Assembly: GCA_937874445.1 (NCBI GenBank)
Contig: CALNAL010000287.1
Location: 1-7,030 of the forward strand
DNA length: 7,030 nucleotides
From: an uncultured Acetobacteraceae bacterium
Lineage (GTDB): Bacteria; Pseudomonadota; Alphaproteobacteria; Acetobacterales; Acetobacteraceae
Direction of reading: 5' to 3'
Shown: positions 6,506 through 7,030 of the stretch, in pieces
Numbering within the stretch: position 1 is the stretch's first letter
How the letters are laid out: each line of letters opens with the position of its first letter
The notes under the pieces: generated by a model
Database searches by the model: none
Seen by the model: the letters and a program-made list of their open reading frames with translations, nothing else
Told to the model about the DNA's origin: nothing
Made by a program: the position numbers and the translations under genes

Positions 6506-6960
6506 AGGTTCTGGTCATCGCGGTGGGCAACCGGCTGCGCGGCGACGACGCGGCCGGCCCCGCCCTGGCCGACCTCCTCGCCACCCGCCGCCCCGACCTC
6601 GCCCTGGTCGTCGTCCAGGAACTCCTGCCCGAACTCGCCGAGCGCCTGGCCGGGGTGGACCGCGCCCTCTTCCTCGACGCCTCGGTGGCCCTTCCGCCGG
6701 GCGAGATCGACCTGGTCCCTCTCGCCCCGGCAGCATCCACCACGCCGGGCCTCGGCCACAGCCTGACCCCCGCCGTGCTCCTCGCCCTGGCCGGCCGCCT
6801 CTACGGCCACGCCCCCACGGCCCAACTCCTCCGCCTCGGCGCCGCCTCCTTCACCCTCGGCAGCCCGCTCTCCCCGGCCCTCCGGACAGCGCTGGACCGG
6901 GCGGCGGGGCTGGTGGACGGGGCTTTGCCCCGTGCCCCATCAGGGGGCGCTGCCCCCTGA
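6502..6960 (+). CDS. Hydrogenase maturation protease (peptidase M52 family), apparent CTG start
   Basis: M52 proteases bind the nickel of a [NiFe]-hydrogenase large subunit and clip its C-terminal tail at the last maturation step. The 152-residue product reads (M)KVLVIAVGNRLRGDDAAGP, the family's usual N-terminus. The metal-binding acids and histidine fit Asp16 (in RGDDAAG), Asp59 (in LFLDAS) and His86 (in GHSLTP). The style, with HSLTPAVLLALAGRLYG at 86-102 and SFTLGSPLS at 116-124, is close to proteases paired with soluble NAD(P)-linked (HoxW-like) hydrogenases, though I cannot assign the partner. The family N-terminus starts exactly at CTG 6502, which overlaps the pgi TGA as CTGA. The next start, GTG 6523, would remove the first beta strand. 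No nearby in-frame ATG, GTG or TTG lies upstream. caagg at 6487-6491 is a weak Shine-Dalgarno. CTC outnumbers CTG for Leu (18 to 11 by hand count), unlike CTG-rich ileS and pgi. Residues 139-152 are encoded by a palindromic repeat. Confidence 0.88.
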   Translation: MKVLVIAVGNRLRGDDAAGPALADLLATRRPDLALVVVQELLPELAERLAGVDRALFLDASVALPPGEIDLVPLAPAASTTPGLGHSLTPAVLLALAGRLYGHAPTAQLLRLGAASFTLGSPLSPALRTALDRAAGLVDGALPRAPSGGAAP

Positions 6961-6989
6961 ACCCCTGCCAGGGGGCGAGCGACCCCTGG
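6917..6989 (+). repeat. REP-like element: three consecutive GC-rich hairpins
   Basis: Hairpin 1 pairs 6917-6923 (acggggc) with 6927-6933 around a ttt loop. Hairpin 2 pairs 6940-6948 (tcagggggc) with 6952-6960 around a gct loop, a perfect 9-bp stem. Hairpin 3 pairs 6968-6974 (ccagggg) with 6983-6989 and has an imperfect inner part. I recall this GGGGC/GCCCC palindrome chain as a dispersed intergenic repeat in Rhodospirillales and Acetobacteraceae genomes; that is memory, not a search. It overlaps the 3' end of the protease gene, and the TGA at 6958-6960 is the end of hairpin 2. It may also work as a transcription end or mRNA 3' stabiliser, although no T tract follows. Confidence 0.75.
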
Positions 6990-7030
6990 ACCCGGCATTC
7001 TCGGGGTTTGGGAGAGGGGGGCGCAACGAG

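Noticed and set aside
6990..7030. Start of another gene at the right edge
   Set aside because: The remaining 41 bases show no start with a ribosome-binding site and no recognisable coding sequence.

Overview
The window is very GC-rich (about 70% or more by eye) and gene-dense, with every supportable gene on the + strand. The order riboflavin kinase/FAD synthetase - isoleucyl-tRNA synthetase - lipoprotein signal peptidase - DUF3035/BamF-like lipoprotein is an arrangement I know from Alphaproteobacteria. The GC content, protein style and GGGGGC/GCCCCC palindromes at the right end suggest Rhodospirillales or Acetobacteraceae. The taxonomic call is inference from style, not from a search.

Layout. 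1-705: 3' part of ribF, with its start outside the window. 706-885: a 180-bp spacer with a slightly AT-richer patch, a 26-codon ORF containing an Ile-Ile pair, and a tandem 16-bp repeat just ahead of ileS. 886-3708: complete ileS. 3705-4220: lspA, starting on a GTG that overlaps the ileS stop (GTGA). 4231-4785: a small outer-membrane-type lipoprotein with the PPDF.LRPP signature of DUF3035. 4786-4834: a short spacer with a strong GC hairpin and a good Shine-Dalgarno. 4835-6505: complete pgi. 6502-6960: a hydrogenase maturation protease (M52 type) whose best start is a CTG overlapping the pgi stop (CTGA). 6917-6989: three consecutive hairpins of a REP-like element that forms the 3' end of the protease gene and supplies its stop codon. 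6990-7030: nothing recognised.

How the genes fit together. ribF, ileS, lspA and the lipoprotein are housekeeping functions: flavin cofactors, Ile-tRNA charging, and lipoprotein maturation next to one of its likely substrates. pgi is central sugar metabolism. The hydrogenase protease is metabolically unrelated to pgi, and no hydrogenase structural gene is visible here.

I see no new multi-gene system. The points most worth a second look are the apparent CTG start of the protease, its repeat-derived C-terminal tail, the paired 4-nt overlaps, and the small structures in the ileS leader.
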